From NCBI GenBank assembly GCA_024734555.1, contig JANPWX010000126.1, positions 1,771,067-1,835,066 on the forward strand: DNA of 64,000 nucleotides, written 5' to 3'. The stretch comes from Trochalopteron elliotii (lineage: Eukaryota; Chordata; Aves; Passeriformes; Leiothrichidae). Positions 1 through 18,062 of this stretch are shown one piece after another. Each line of letters starts with the position of its first letter. The first letter of the stretch is position 1. The notes under the pieces were generated by a model. It was not told where the DNA came from and did not search any database. It worked only from the letters and a program-made list of their open reading frames with translations. Both the position numbers and the translations under genes were made by a program.

Positions 1-74
1 CTCCCTTGGAATATGGTTGTGTTGGCCTGTCAGAAGAAGCAGCTGTGCAACGTCATGGATCAGATAATATTGAG
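1..74 (+). CDS. TXNRD2: TXNRD2 coding exon (3' part of exon, gene enters from left)
   Basis: This is the end of an internal exon of mitochondrial thioredoxin reductase 2, the NADPH-dependent flavoenzyme that keeps mitochondrial thioredoxin reduced. From base 3 the frame reads PLEYGCVGLSEEAAVQRHGS and continues DNIE, the conserved segment around the start of the dimerisation (interface) domain of the thioredoxin/glutathione reductase family. The exon ends after GAG (72-74) and is followed by a GTGTGA donor. The next exon at 824 continues in the same phase, giving [12 protein letters not shown]. Its 5' boundary and the rest of the gene lie left of the window. Assignment to TXNRD2 rather than TXNRD1 or TXNRD3 rests on the [11 protein letters not shown] and later HPTC..E signatures, recalled from the family and not searched. 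Confidence 0.93.
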
Positions 75-5107
<5,033 letters not shown>

Positions 5108-7083
5108 ATACCATCCCTGGAAAGAAGGAAAAAAAAGCACAAAACATATTTGTAAAGAAAAGGGGCACTTAAATGGTTCAGGTTACAGGAATCTTTGTTG
5201 TTCTCCTTGTAGAGAGCTTTTTCTCACAGCCAAAAAATTTTGCACCATCACAGTTCTAAAACCAATGTAGTCCTGCAGCAACAAATCTCTCTTTTTAAGT
5301 GCCTAAAGATCTTCAGTTGCTGGGAGCTAGGGAATATTCACAGTACTTTATATGTAAATACAACTAAAGCCTGTGACATCTGAGGCTATCTACAAATGGA
5401 GCAGTTCTCGTTTGGGTTTCCCTGTTGGCATGAGTGAGTGCCAGCAGAAGAGTCTCAGTCTGGGAATCAGATGGGGCATCCCTTAGAAGTTTGGTGGGAT
5501 GCTTTGTCCTGCATGCTTGGATTGCTCATTGTTGATCCTAATACTGAACTCAGACTCTGCATTCACTAGTGGAAACAAGCTGCTGGAGTGGGTAGCAAAG
5601 GGTAAGCAGTCATCTTTGGGTTTTTTCCTTTAAAATGTAATACGTAAAGAAATTAATAGAAAATCACCTGAAGCTGTATTGCTGCTGGAAGAGTCACAGT
5701 GGATTAATCAGTAGCAGCCTGGTCACAGTGTCATGGTGAGGGCTGACAATGAATGATCTCAGAGGTGCTAAAGGAAGAGTTTTATGGTGACGCCTCTGCC
5801 TACTCCTGAAATTTTTAATTCAGCTCCAAACTAAATTGACCCATCTCACAAATTACTGCTTGGACAGTGTATATTAAGCTGACAAGTAGAGTAAAACCCT
5901 CTAATAATCCACCTTATGCAGCGTTTTCTGTTTTATAGAATGCAAAAATACAGCTGACACTGAAATATTTTCTTGCTTAGTTTTTAAGACTTTCTTACTG
6001 ATGAGCTGGAGACTATATCTGAACTGACTTATGTCTGGCTTTAATAGAACATGTTACTGAAGGGAACTACATTAAGCAGTGATCCAGAAAAGAAATGGTC
6101 CTGCCCTGAGCAAAGATATAAAATAATCATCTGCAACTTTTTTTTTTTTTGTGTATACTGGCCCGCGTAGGAAAGCATTACCCTGTTGCAAATTCCTGCT
6201 GATTTTCGTGCTCTCCAGAAGGGGGAGGTGCTGGCTCATCTGTGGAAGGAGAGGAACAAATCTGAGAGTGAAGCTTCTCTTGTGCAGAGCCCTGTTAAGG
6301 AGGGAGCCTGACAAAGGCAAATACAAAGCAAACTGCACTGAATTTCAATCCCAGTCGCAGTTGCAATATTTGATGTGCACAGTCACAGATTCTTGCACCC
6401 TTTTCAGCAGAATAGTGCCCATTGGAAGAGACCAGCTTCAGGTGAAACAAAATATATCCTTTTTGCAGTAAATTGTTATCAGTGTTTATGTGTGGAATTT
6501 GTTATTTTCAGTCCAGACTTGTTGCAGTTTTGAAGAATAGTCTGATGATTATTTATGTATCTGCCGTTTTAATTTGATTGGTATTTCACTGCTGCAGCAA
6601 CACAGACAAATGGTTGGTTTATATCAAGCCTGAAATAATTTTTACCATGAGAATTGTCTGAGAAACTACTAGACAAAAGGGATCAAAACATCCTTGTAAA
6701 ATAGGATTCAACAGCATATATCACATTCTCATTGATATGAGAATATTAATTTTTCAATTTTTTTTTACTTAAACAACAACAAAAGAAATCCTAAATGTTT
6801 TCTCTACAAATTTTCCTGATTTTTTTTGGTCCATGTTTCTGGTCCATAAAATAGGAAGAAGTGACACAGTTGGACTCCAAGTGGCATTCCCTATCAGATC
6901 TGCTGATGCCATTTTTCATCTGTGAAGTCATCTATAGGTTTGTAGTTGACAAGAAATACTTGGATTGGAAGTGTTGTTTAAACAATGCCTGGATTTTGAA
7001 GCTGCCTTTAGAAGAAATGATGAAAACTTTGTATCTCTATAAATAAGTGTATACCTGCACATTCAGAAATTTCTGTTTCCTTT

Positions 7084-7089
7084 AATAAA
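7084..7089 (+). terminator. TXNRD2: Upstream AATAAA, possible proximal poly(A) signal
   Basis: Canonical hexamer inside the inferred 3' UTR, about 800 bases before the SECIS. I cannot tell from sequence whether it is used; the downstream region is not strikingly GT-rich. Confidence 0.35.
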
Positions 7090-7887
7090 GGGCCTTATGA
7101 GTATGATGCAGCCAAAATCCTTGCTAGATTTTCCTCAGCTGTTTACAAAAAGGTCAGAGTAAATTAGGGTTTCTTAAAATGTTTTACTTAATGTTTCAAA
7201 ATATGGAGATACAGCCTAATAGAGATTTTGGTGTAAGAAAAAGTTCACCTCTGACAAAACTCTAATGTTTATGCATGTAAGATTTTCTTTCCAGTGATTA
7301 CCTATTATAGTTCCTTTTGTTTCCCAAAAATGAAAGCACTGATGTTTAACCATATAAAGTCTGCTTCTCTTCTCTGCCCTACCACTGCATCCTACAGACA
7401 AATCAATGGAAAGATGAGTTAATTTCATTCCTCATAAAGTTCAAGTTAATTATTTGGGACAGCAAATAGAGAGATCTCAAGGAAATGTGTCCTCAGTGTA
7501 TACAGAGTGTGAAACTAAGCCATGTCATAGTTTTCAGAAGAAACAGAACTTCTTGGTTTTAGAATTGCTGAGTGGCCTGCATGAAGTTATTCCTGTCTCT
7601 TCAACAGCAACCTGGTTCTGTTCCTCATTTAGTGGAAAATGCTGTTGCCCCCTGAAGTAAAACTAAACATACAATCCCACCTACATAATAATGTCAGAAT
7701 CAACAGCAAGACAGAATAATGACAAATATTGTGATTGTGCTTTTTTTTCCTGAAGGATTCACCAGGGATGATGCTTAAGAATTGTTTTTAAAAGCCTGAC
7801 TAATGTAAACTGAAGCAATTGATGTACATTGCTTATTGATTGCATGTGCAACTGTACAAAAAAAATGTAGTCAGGCTTCTTAGGATG

Positions 7888-7945
7888 CCAGCTGATGAGG
7901 GTTTGTTTGTCAAACCACATTGTGGTGCAAACAAATCTGAGCTTT
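7888..7945 (+). ncRNA. SECIS element, apical mini-stem form (form 2)
   Basis: Cis-acting RNA hairpin that recruits SBP2 and the selenocysteine elongation factor so that UGA is decoded as Sec. Visible parts in order: ATGA at 7895-7898 (5' side of the non-Watson-Crick quartet), helix II 5' strand GTTTGTTTG (7901-7909), the conserved AAA at 7912-7914, a small apical stem CCAC/GTGG with an ATT loop, helix II 3' strand CAAACAAAT (7928-7936), and TGA at 7938-7940 completing the quartet. Short AGC/GCT pairing lies at the base. The nine-base helix is complementary apart from one G-U pair. The extra apical stem is the form 2 layout. It follows the TXNRD2 Sec codon on the same strand by about 2.8 kb, with no other selenoprotein visible. 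Confidence 0.9.
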
Positions 7946-8001
7946 GCTGGGTCCCTCTTATATGTGATCCCAATATTTATTGTGTTGAGAATTAATTAAT
8001 G

Positions 8002-8026
8002 AATAAAGACTATTTTTTCTAATAAA
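8002..8026 (+). terminator. TXNRD2: Tandem AATAAA poly(A) signals ending TXNRD2
   Basis: Two canonical hexamers (8002-8007 and 8021-8026) followed by a TGTGTG/T-rich stretch, the expected downstream element. They lie about 60 bases after the SECIS, so cleavage near 8040 would give a transcript that contains it. Confidence 0.7.
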
Positions 8027-8045
8027 TGTGTGATTGCACTTGCTT

Positions 8046-11000
8046 AATTTTGTTCATATGATTTCTGTTTACAATAGATATATTTTTTTGATTTTAATGC
8101 TGTTTCTCTTGGTTGAAGTATGTAGTAAGGAAATGAAGAAATACATGGACACAGAGACAGACTCTTTTATTAAGAAAACGTTGATACCTCTCTGTATCTG
8201 TGTGTAAATTGAATAACCATTGAGATTTTTCCAGGCTGGATGGCCTCTGATTGAAATTTAAATTAAGAGAACCTGTAGACTCGGTAAGTATGGTTTCAAA
8301 TATTGTCTTGTTTACTCCAGCTAACGAGGTCTAACAGGTATTTTCATTGTCCCTGCATGCTGACATGCTTCTTGAAGTCTTGTCAAGAATAAACTCCCTG
8401 ACTGCAGTCAGCATTATACAGGGCTACAGTATTCTACATGAGCTGTTCACTTTTGGGTTTAAACTAGAACACAGAGTGGAGAAAATGCATAGCTACAAAG
8501 CCAGTTAGTAGCTGTGGGTACTGCTAGGTAAAAATATTAGAAAATTATTAGAGAAATGACTAGCAAAATATATTTAGAACTCTGAGAAACTTCTCTGTTA
8601 CAAAAGTAAGGGAGTACATTGTTCAATTCATCTCAATTTTCTTTTCTATCTTTAAGTCCACTGATTTTGATGAGAAGTTCCCATAAAGTCAGGTGATACT
8701 GAGCTGAAACAGGCTAGTTTCGTATTGCCTCAGTGTATGCCCTGGATTTGATGCTGAGAATGAATATTGACTTTACTCTATGTAAAGGCATTTTTATTTC
8801 TGCATTTTTAGTCTATTTTAATTTCCTGAAATGTGTCATTGCAGGTTCTAACTAATTAGGATAGCTAGTAACAGTGGCTAAAAAAAGGAGTAAGGTAAAC
8901 GTAATTCTTGATTATTTTTTGCTTATTTTCATATACCACTTAATCCCAAAGCAAAAAGAATAACAGACGAGCATAGAGACAAAATAAATTGAGAACAGAA
9001 TTTAATGCATTATCTATAATTATACCTATGATAGCTTTTTCTGAAGGTATTGTGTACAATTATGTTTCGCCTTTTCCCATTTCTGCATGTACTGTATTTT
9101 GTTACATCGACTGAAATTTGTTTCTACAGTTTAGAGTATTCCAGACCAGGAGCTGGAAAAGATACTTCAGTACAACAGATACACTTGTTCTTTTGCTAGC
9201 ATTGTTATTCTGATAAAAACATAAAAACCATGGATGCCATAATGTTTCTGACCAAAGCAGTTGAGTGTTGTAAAGACTTTTGAGTTTGAAGAGTTCTCCT
9301 CAGAGCCTCATGTCTGTCTAACAGAGGCAATTCTGTGCCCATATAAATGGCCATTTGTATAAATGCCAGTGACATCAGTGTACTCCAAGTTAAGGTTGGC
9401 CATTAATTTCAGTGGGATGCAAGCATGTGTCTTAAGTGCTTTGTTAAAGGGGAATCAATATAAGCATATGCCAGAATGTCTTTCATTATTACAGTTGGGG
9501 AACAGGCTGCAATTATGATTCAAAACATAAAAGGTACAATAGACATCTATGATTAGGCAATGAAATATGCCTTTAATAAGCACAGTGCAGACAGTTTGTT
9601 TTGCAATACCTAAACTTGCAATACGTAAACGTATAAAATTCATTGACTTTTTCTTCCTTTCAGATCTGTGTGCTCTCTTTTAAGAGAGGTTTTTTACTTT
9701 AATGCACAAAGTTTTCCTGATGTTCTTCCAACAGAAAGGCTGGGTTTGTATGCATTTATTCTAGTGCCAAAGTTGGATTTTACTGGAAAAAGAGGAAACA
9801 GCAGAGCAGACCTTTTTTCTTTCTCTTTTTTTTTTCCTTTTTCCCAGGGCAGCATGCAACAGATATGCTTAATTACTCTAACTGATTTTTTAAAAAATTG
9901 AATATTTCTGTCCACCACATGTCAAAGAGCTAATTATGTTTCCGTTGTGGTACTCAAAGTCAATATTGTCAGCTCTTCTTAGTTCTAATCCTCTACATTG
10001 AATTTTGATGAGCCAGGTGAAATATCCCCTTCAGCACCTTACTGCAATTCTTTGTCAATCATCTTGCCATGAAAAACATGCATATTACAAAGGCTTTGGC
10101 AACACTGCATCTGATTTCAGTCTTTAATCTTATATGCATCTTAAGAAAACATCATTCCAACTACTGACATTCTGTTTGGGACAAGAACGGGATCCTATTT
10201 GCTGTGGGAAACAAAGGAAAATTGTCTAATCTTTAATGGATATAATGGAACTCTTTGGCCATCACAGTGTAAAGGCTTAGTAAACAACAGATCTAGGCAA
10301 AAAACAATTATGATGGTGAACTGATGAAGAAATTAAGCAGAATATCTCAGGTGAATAAGTAAGAAAATGCACATTTATTTATTCATAATATAATTGTAAA
10401 ATATCTTGCTTCAGGCACTGTTGGACTGAGGAGAGTGTCTTTTTTTGGAACCCCTAGACTTTCTGTGCAAGGAATGCTGTTCACTGTAGTCCATTTCTGA
10501 GCATGGTATTGCATGTGCCACTTTTTCTGTTGTTTCTTATAGACAAGATCTAGCACATCTAAAATCTTCTGGTCCTACAATGGAAAATTAACATCATTCC
10601 CTAAGAAGCTGGAATATAAACTAATAAGGCAGGTTTCCAGAATCTGATTGCATCAGTCAGAAAGATACAGTATGAAGAGAAAAGTGGATATTCCCTGGGG
10701 GGGAGTGTGAAATGAAGACCAGTCTTGTTTGAACAAGGTGCTGTGCATTGTTAGCTGGGTAGAGATATTGGGAGTTGCAGCCTGTCAGAACCAGCATCTC
10801 CAAGGAGGGGGTGGGGGGAAATTTTTCCAGGTAGAAGTCTCAGCAATAGAGTAATGAGAGTATAGAGTAATAGAGTATGTCCAATATATTAATACATTTA
10901 TTTAAGGAAAGCCTTTATACTCCATGAAAGATGAGCTATGCTCTTACTGCACCTCCTGCCCTGTTTTCTTTCAGATCATACAAAAACCAGAAAGACTGTT

Positions 11001-14000
11001 GGGTTTTTCTGTCCTCCTTTCCTTTAGTTTAAAGCAATATGGGAACCAGGCTTGTTATTCCTTGTTTCAGCATAAAGCCAAAGACCAAGATCCCTCTACT
11101 TAAATCTTTCACAAGGAGACTCTTTTTCCTAAGGCTCTGCAAGGAATTAGCTAGGTGGTAACGTAACTCAAACAAATATAAGCTATAGATACCTTTTCAG
11201 TCCTTGTCTATTAGAATATTGTGTAACTCCAGGAAAATAAAATATCAAGGGAAAGAAATCTGTGAAAAAAACAGGCTTTAGGCTTTAAACAAAAATTGAG
11301 AAAATAAATAAATGTTCCCTTTGTTGTTGGCTCCCTATGAGGAAAGCCCCAAATGCATTTTTCCATGGTGTACTCCCAACAAAACAGTTAAAATTGAAAG
11401 CTTGTTTTACTTTTATCTTTTTCTAATGTGTGAATGAACTGTAATGCAGCCAACCAATATTCTGTTCACATTGTGTCAGAGCAACAGGTTAGAAAGCAGC
11501 TTTTAGCTTTATGCAGGAGGTTGAGCTCAGAAATCTTTATTTAAACACCTTTGTTCAATGGGGACAAAGGATTGAGCTTTGGCATTTTTATTTAATCTTG
11601 ATAGTCTTCCTTTTTTTCTCCCTCTCAGAGGATCAAGAGGAAATGCATTAATTTTCTACTTCACACGAAGGCAACTTGTACAAACACAGCTGAGAACATC
11701 AGGAAACACAAGCATTTTCCTTAGAGAAATGGAGTCAAGTAATGTTCTGCTGGCAATAAACGCCTGGATAATTGGGAAGAAGTTGTTAGGCACAACAGTT
11801 TGGGGCACAGGGTGTTCACACTGATAGCACTGTTCAGTTTGGCTGTCTTAGGTAAGTGACTCCTGTAATGTAGAAAGCAGAAATTATTAACCATCTGACA
11901 GGAATTAATTTAAAGAACACAGGCTGCTTTGGAGACTTAAGAAATGGCTCTTAGATTGTCAAAGGATATTTTTGTTAATTCATTTAGTTTACACCACAGT
12001 GAGATCTAATTAAATCGTGGCAGCAACTTTTGGTTTTTTGCCTCTTTACTTTTCATTGAGTTTATTTCTTAGACATATTTCAAACACAGGAGAATAAGGA
12101 CAGTTCTCTTGACACTTCAGACTTTGCTTCTATTTCTGTCCTTGTTCATTCTACATATATCCAGAGTTTCTAAGAGCTTCAGGTCAGGACTTTGATTCCC
12201 TTTCTTAATTAAGGATTTAATTGTTATCCTTGAATTTTTCTTTTTCCACCTTTTTGCAAGAGGCTCATTCTGTTTTACTTAGCTACTTTTAGCCCTATTT
12301 AAGTGTTAATATGTGAAGTCCCTTTTGATGGGCTAAGTGTCCAAAGTATTCATAAGAGAGCATTTCGGGATTTTCTGCTTGCATCTTCCTTTAACTCCCT
12401 TGTACTTTCCAAATCTGGAAAGGCCATAGCTCCAGAGGAGGCAATTCTAAATAAATTCTAAGTCCTGTCCATAGCTGTGGTATTGATCCCCTTGAAGAAT
12501 GAGAGATCAACCATTTGTGAGTGTTTACAGCTGGACCTTCTGAAGGGCATCATCTTTCCTTAATGACAAAATGCATCAGGTTCACAGGCTGTGGCACCAG
12601 TGCCTCAGGGTTCCCAGGACAGCGGCAAAGTGGAATATCTGATGAAATTTGCTTGTGAAATGCAAGGCTGCCTTTTTTGTCACTGAGAGAGAACTCTGAA
12701 GTCTTGCATTTTTTTGTATTGAGTAGCAAACTCTCAAAGTGCTAAAAGCTACCCTGGAGTGATGAGGTTGTTCATGTGTGGGCTCAAACATCCTTGTGAG
12801 GCCACCTCATTGTCTTATGCTCTAATTCTGGAAGTCCTGATATTTCCCAAGTTCACAAGTTGGGTGAACATTTGCTTTAAGCTATTATGTTGATCCCTAG
12901 GAACAGCAGAGGGGGGGTGCCCCCTTGGATCTACATTATTGATTGAAGTATTCTCCCTCACTGTATTTCAGTGAAGTGTAGCCAAGAACAACAAGATAAG
13001 AATTAATGTAAGTGACAAGGGAGTTCCTCAGACTCTGCCAGTGCACATTAGCCTGGCTGAAGAGAAAAAGAAGCTGATACTTGAGTCTTTTGAGTTGTGA
13101 AGGGTCTGGTCAGTCCTTGAAGGGGAAGCACATGAATGGCCCAGTTGTCATCGCATTTTATTTTTCCTCCAACTTTGACTAATGGTGCATTTCCTCTGGC
13201 CTCCCACGGGCCGTCCGTGGCTGACTTGCTTTGTCACTCTTCACATGGAGCCGCTGCCTTTACTGTCCACACTGTTCCCATGGCGGGAGCCCAGTGTCCT
13301 CTAAAGAAACGCACAGCCACAAACCATCTGTCATTCTTCCACTCCTCTTTCAAGCCACCACTTCCCATATTGTGTGGCCTTGCAGGCTGAAAGCAATCTG
13401 CCTCCCCCTGCATGCCTGGAGTCCATGCCAGCTCTCACCCCACTTGATAAGGGACCTCCCCACAGTGCCTGTAAAAATACTAATGGGCATCTCCCAGTTG
13501 ATAACCAGCTCTGCCTTTTTATTGTGCTCATGGGGTGATAAGTTGTCTGGATCAACAAGGAATTGTCCCTTTTTCAGGCAAAGTTATTAGGGTCAAATTA
13601 GGTGTGAGTTGTGAAATTAATCATTGCAACCAGAAATAATTTGTAGTGTGCTATGGGCAAAGGAGGAAAAAAGAGACTTGAAGAGGAAATTATTGTAGGG
13701 CACAAAGAACCAAAAAGTGATTGGGAAAGAGGTAGGAGAGAACAGCTGGCAGTGCTGTACAGGATGTTGAGCTAGGCTTGTAGGCTGTTCTGGATTTAGT
13801 CTCATGCACCTGTGGACTGTGAAATAATAGAACAGGGTTCTTTAGTATCATTTGAGAGTCTGAATTAATCCACACACAAGATGTCTTAGAGAGAGGAAGA
13901 TACCTGACTTTGCACCAGAAATACTGCTTTTATGCATATGTAAGTTGATTATATTTGCACATCTCCAGATAATCTGAATCATGTGAATCTAGTCTCTCCT

Positions 14001-17000
14001 GGTAATGAATAATGCAACATCTACTGAAAAGCCTCAGTTTTGTTTTCTGAGGTGAGACGCCTGAGTTTGGTGCTGAAAAGGTGTGCTGAATTTGCTTGGA
14101 AATGCTGCAAAGCTATTCTCATTTCCTGTAACTCTTGCAAGGTTGGCTCTTTTCCATGGCTAAGCCCCAATTCTTAGCCAGCCAGAACGAAGTGGCAGGA
14201 GAAATTCACTCTCTCTTTCATCTCTAGTGTATCTAGGAAAGCAAGAACCAAGACTTTGAACCATTAATTCCTAAGTCTGTGACTTGATTTGCTGCAGCAG
14301 AAACTGTTTTAAGGGTTTTGTCTTTTCTTACCAAAGCTAATTGTTAATTGCATCTTCTTTTCTCCAGCCCCTGTGACAAGGAATGACTGCCTTCTGTGCT
14401 GATGACAGATCTGCCCCTCTCCTATCAGACACTGAGCTTTTGCCATCTCTGTTTTCTAAGAATTGCCTCTGCCTGGGAGCCAATGGAGCAGCCGTGCTGG
14501 GGCAAAGCAGTTCTCTGAGGAGGATAATGATGGATGACAGAGTGATTTGCTTCCACATAGCTGGAGCATTGAGGTTGTGTTAATTTTTTATTCCCTCCCT
14601 AATATTCCCCTTTTCCTGCTCTGAATTCTTAAAACAAATCTTGGCTTTGCTGTATGAACAACACATAGATGCTATAGTGACTTGAAAAAATGTATTTTAT
14701 GGCACAGGATGCAATGCATCTCTTGGTCAAAATTGTCAGGAAAGAGATAATTGCTACAGGTGACAGAGGCTGCTGGATGGCCATCACAGGGTACATAAGG
14801 AATAAATTTGAATGCCTCTGCCAGATTTTTAGTCTTTACACCAGCAACACTGCTTCTTTTTCTCTCTTTACTGTCATGATTTTGCTCCAGTTCTTATACT
14901 GGCCTCCCTCCTGTGCTTAGGGAAGAAGCAGGTCTGGCATTCCTACTGCACTGAGGTTCTCCTGGGCCTTAGGGAATGGGTTTGCAATGATGTAGCTACA
15001 CTGGCACAAACCTCTGGCCATGTACCAGCACAAAGCAAAGTTTGTCTGGAAGCAACTTGCACTAAAAAATATCTGCAAGTATAGATGCCCTCATGGAGAT
15101 GGGTTCTCAGGCCTGGATCTCAGCCATGTTGAGAATCAGCTTTGTGCTGATGTACTTCCATGAAATATTCTTTAATAGTTGAACAGTTTTGAGCAGAGAT
15201 CATATTTCCAGTTTGGGATTCCCTTTATACATCTTTCATTAATACAGGGATTCTCCGCAATCAGAGACCAGCACCGCAGAACAGCTGGATCCATTTTGGC
15301 TTGACAAGGGGCATGGGCATTTTTTTATATGTATTTATGGCTTTTGTGAACATTCAAAATGCTTTTTATAAATATTAAAAATAATCAAGGGTTCTGGAAA
15401 GAATTCATCCTGCATTACCACCATCTGCAGGAGTCCTTCCATCTTCCTCTAGAATATGTATTACTAGCTGACACTCTGAACTAACTGGTCCAGTCTGGGA
15501 ATTCCTAGCTACAGCTTGAGGAAAGGGAGGTTGTGAAGGGAATTGGTATCTCTTGATCATCAGAGAGAGCAAATACAATACAGGCGGCAGTCTGGCTGCC
15601 CCTGGAGCAAGTCAGAAGCAGAAACTTGCAAGCAGGCACCTCAGAGAGCTCCCCAGAGTTTTGCTTTGCCTGCTGCACCCGCTGTGGTTACTTGGTAGGT
15701 TACTTGCCCTGCTTGTCTTGAGGTAGCTGGAGTTGAGGCATCTGTTTTCCATTTAGAGTTTGGAGGATGCCCAGGTCTGACTTGGCATGCTGTCTGCACT
15801 GGGCATCAGCAGTACAGATGTGGAAACCACAAACCCGATTAATATGAGCCTAGAGTAAAAACTCAAATAAGCTTATAAATAAAACCAGACTTGCAGATTA
15901 TTTGTTTCCATATTAGTCTATAATAGACCCTACTCAATATGTTTGTTTTATTTGGTTTGGTGACCGACATAGGTATTTATATTTCCAATAAAAATTTAAA
16001 TCAGAATACAACAGATGAAGTAAGCTTAAATTATTTCTGCAGAAGATGATTGCAACTGTCTGAAGCATGTAATTCCTTACATGAAATGTTAGCCTGCTTT
16101 GAACAGAGATGTGACAGACTTCTCAGTATTTAATTTACCATTCCATCATAGCTCCATAGCTTACATTTATATATTAAAATAGACTCCTAAATGGACTGTA
16201 ATCCTCAATGAATAATCCAGAGGTGTTGGATGGCTTGGTGGGTCTAATTCTTGGTATAAGCACCATCTGTGTGATCTTGGGTGAGTCACTAAACGATCCC
16301 CTTGTCCGAGCTTAAAGTGGTGACTGTCTTTTTATCCCTGCCAGGTTTCTGCTGAGCTCTGAGTTTGATGACCTCAGGTGCTCCTTCCCAGTGAACTTCA
16401 GCTGCTCGAGTGCAGGTAACAAAACCGTCTTGAGAAGAGAGCTCCAAAGAACCATCTGAGAAGATGCTTCAGCAGTGCTGACAGACATTTTACTCAGTGG
16501 AGCAGATCTCTTCCTGGGAACTGATGATGCTCGATCCTAGGGTGAGATTACCTTGATTTAGCTCCATTTAAATGGAGCCACTCAGCTATACCAGAAATAT
16601 TCTATGGTTCAGCAGCAGTAGGACATGTAGTTTATTCTGCCTGCATTGAGGCACTCAGGATGGGACACCTGCACAAAGCCTGACAAATCTCTGAGGTGAG
16701 GCCTTGTACACATCTGTGCTGAGCAGTATCTGCAGGTGACCAGTGAGGCTGACCTGGCATTCAGACCATGGTGACACAACAGGAATTGTGCCTCACTCCC
16801 CTAAACCTCCTAAACAGACAATAGAGGGAAATAAGCACTTCCATGTGCTGGTTTGGATCTCACATGGGCTGTCAAGGGAGCATAAAGTTCCCAATGAGAT
16901 GAACCTGAGCCTTGGATGAGTACTTGCAGTGACTTCTTTGTGTTCATGGGGCTCTAAGACAAATGAATAAACAAACAATGCTCTCTTCTCACCTCTGCCT

Positions 17001-17860
17001 TGCAAAAACATAAGGGAAAAATCTTCTACACCCTTTGTTAGGGTGTCAGTGCCAGAGTAAAGACAACAGCCATTATTCCATTCAAATGTCCAGTTTTCAT
17101 TTCCAGTTGTTTCTCTGGAATCCCTTTTTCCCTCTCCTTTTCAGCTGGTTGAGCAATGACCTGTTCTTATAAAACAAGTTTTCAGCTTTGTAACAGTCCT
17201 GACTTCGGACTGTTTGAAAGGCAAGAGGGTCACTCAAAGTAAACTCTCTTGTGCTAGATAGTGTTTTTTCACATGGAAATGTTGGAGGGCCACTCTGTGC
17301 TGTCAGCCCAGAAAGGCCAGAAGATGCCTTCAGACTCCCCAGGTGCCTCTGTGTTTGTTTTCTAATGTTCTTGCACACACAATATCATTAATATTATGTC
17401 CAAAGCTTGTCTTTATAAACAGAGTCAACACATCTAACTTATTAGTCAGCCACTGGGAAAAAGGAAAGGATTAAGTCAACACTGTGAGGAATTAACCCTT
17501 TTCATTGCCCAGAGAAGAAATCAAAGATTATACAACCTCTTAAAACTGCAAAAGGGACTTGATGATTTTCTCTCACAAATTAGTGGAAATATTTTCCTCT
17601 GACTTTGGCACTCTAATATAAGAGGTGTCCTGCAGGACTTGGAAAAGTCTGGTGACTTACAAGACATGATTTTCTTTCCCATGGTATATGCCACTGAAGG
17701 GCAGGAAACTTCCCTCCCACCCACCTTCTTCTTTTTTCACAATCTCCATTTCCCTGCAGGCTGCCTCAGGTACTGGGCTAGGCTTGGCATGTAGACACAA
17801 TTAGAAATAGAGGCGAGACTGCACGGAGCAAAGTGTCCAAGTGCTGAGTGAGTGCCCAAT
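8046..17860. other. Intergenic region, no gene recognised
   Basis: Both strands were read for family signatures, splice-joined exons, RNA genes and repeats. I found only short reading frames without recognisable motifs, AT-rich sequence and one MIR-like fragment near 16.25 kb (listed separately). This region follows the TXNRD2 poly(A) signals. Confidence 0.6.
16240..16316 (+). repeat. MIR-like SINE fragment
   Basis: Contains TCTGTGTGATCTTGGGTGAG followed by TCACTAAAC, very close to the MIR core TGTGTGACCTTGGGCAAGTCAC then TTAACC, preceded by TCTAATTCTTGG. MIR copies are ancient amniote tRNA-derived SINEs and survive in birds as short relics. Matched by eye. Confidence 0.5.
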
Positions 17861-18062
17861 GGGCCGTAGCAAAACGCACAACCCAAGTCAAAGAAAAATG
17901 GAAAATATTCCATAAAATTCATCTTTGCATCCCTTTTTCCTCTCTTGATATATGGCCCCTTATTCACAGCTGCCCGGGCCCCGGCCCACGTGTAAATATG
18001 TCAGTGCAGCAATGAGACGGAACACGGGCGCAGGAACGCCGGCGGCTGCTCCCAGATAAAAC
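17860..18062. promoter_or_regulatory. Isolated GC-rich patch with E-box and forkhead-like sites (putative enhancer)
   Basis: Short GC/CpG-rich island in otherwise AT-rich intergenic DNA. A CACGTG E-box (17987-17992) overlaps a forkhead-type TGTAAATATG (17991-18000), and several CpGs follow (18017-18045). No transcript or reading frame with a recognisable product. Regulatory role is inference from composition and motifs only. Confidence 0.3.

Larger units (their letters stand above)
5108..8045 (+). other. TXNRD2: TXNRD2 3' untranslated region (inferred extent)
   Basis: From the TAA stop to just past a double AATAAA near 8002-8026. The extent is inferred: the SECIS at 7888-7945 must be in the mature mRNA for the TGA to be decoded, so the transcript has to reach at least there, either as about 2.9 kb of continuous 3' UTR or with a 3' UTR intron. 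No coding potential with a family signature is visible inside. A nearer AATAAA occurs at 7084-7089, upstream of the SECIS. Confidence 0.7.

Noticed and set aside
5413..5475. Another ATGA...AA...GAT arrangement in the 3' UTR
   Set aside because: No complementary helix between the core elements.
5745..5800. Possible nearer SECIS (ATGAT ... TAAA ... TGAC)
   Set aside because: The core bases are present but the two arms of the would-be helix II do not pair; the 7888 element is far better.
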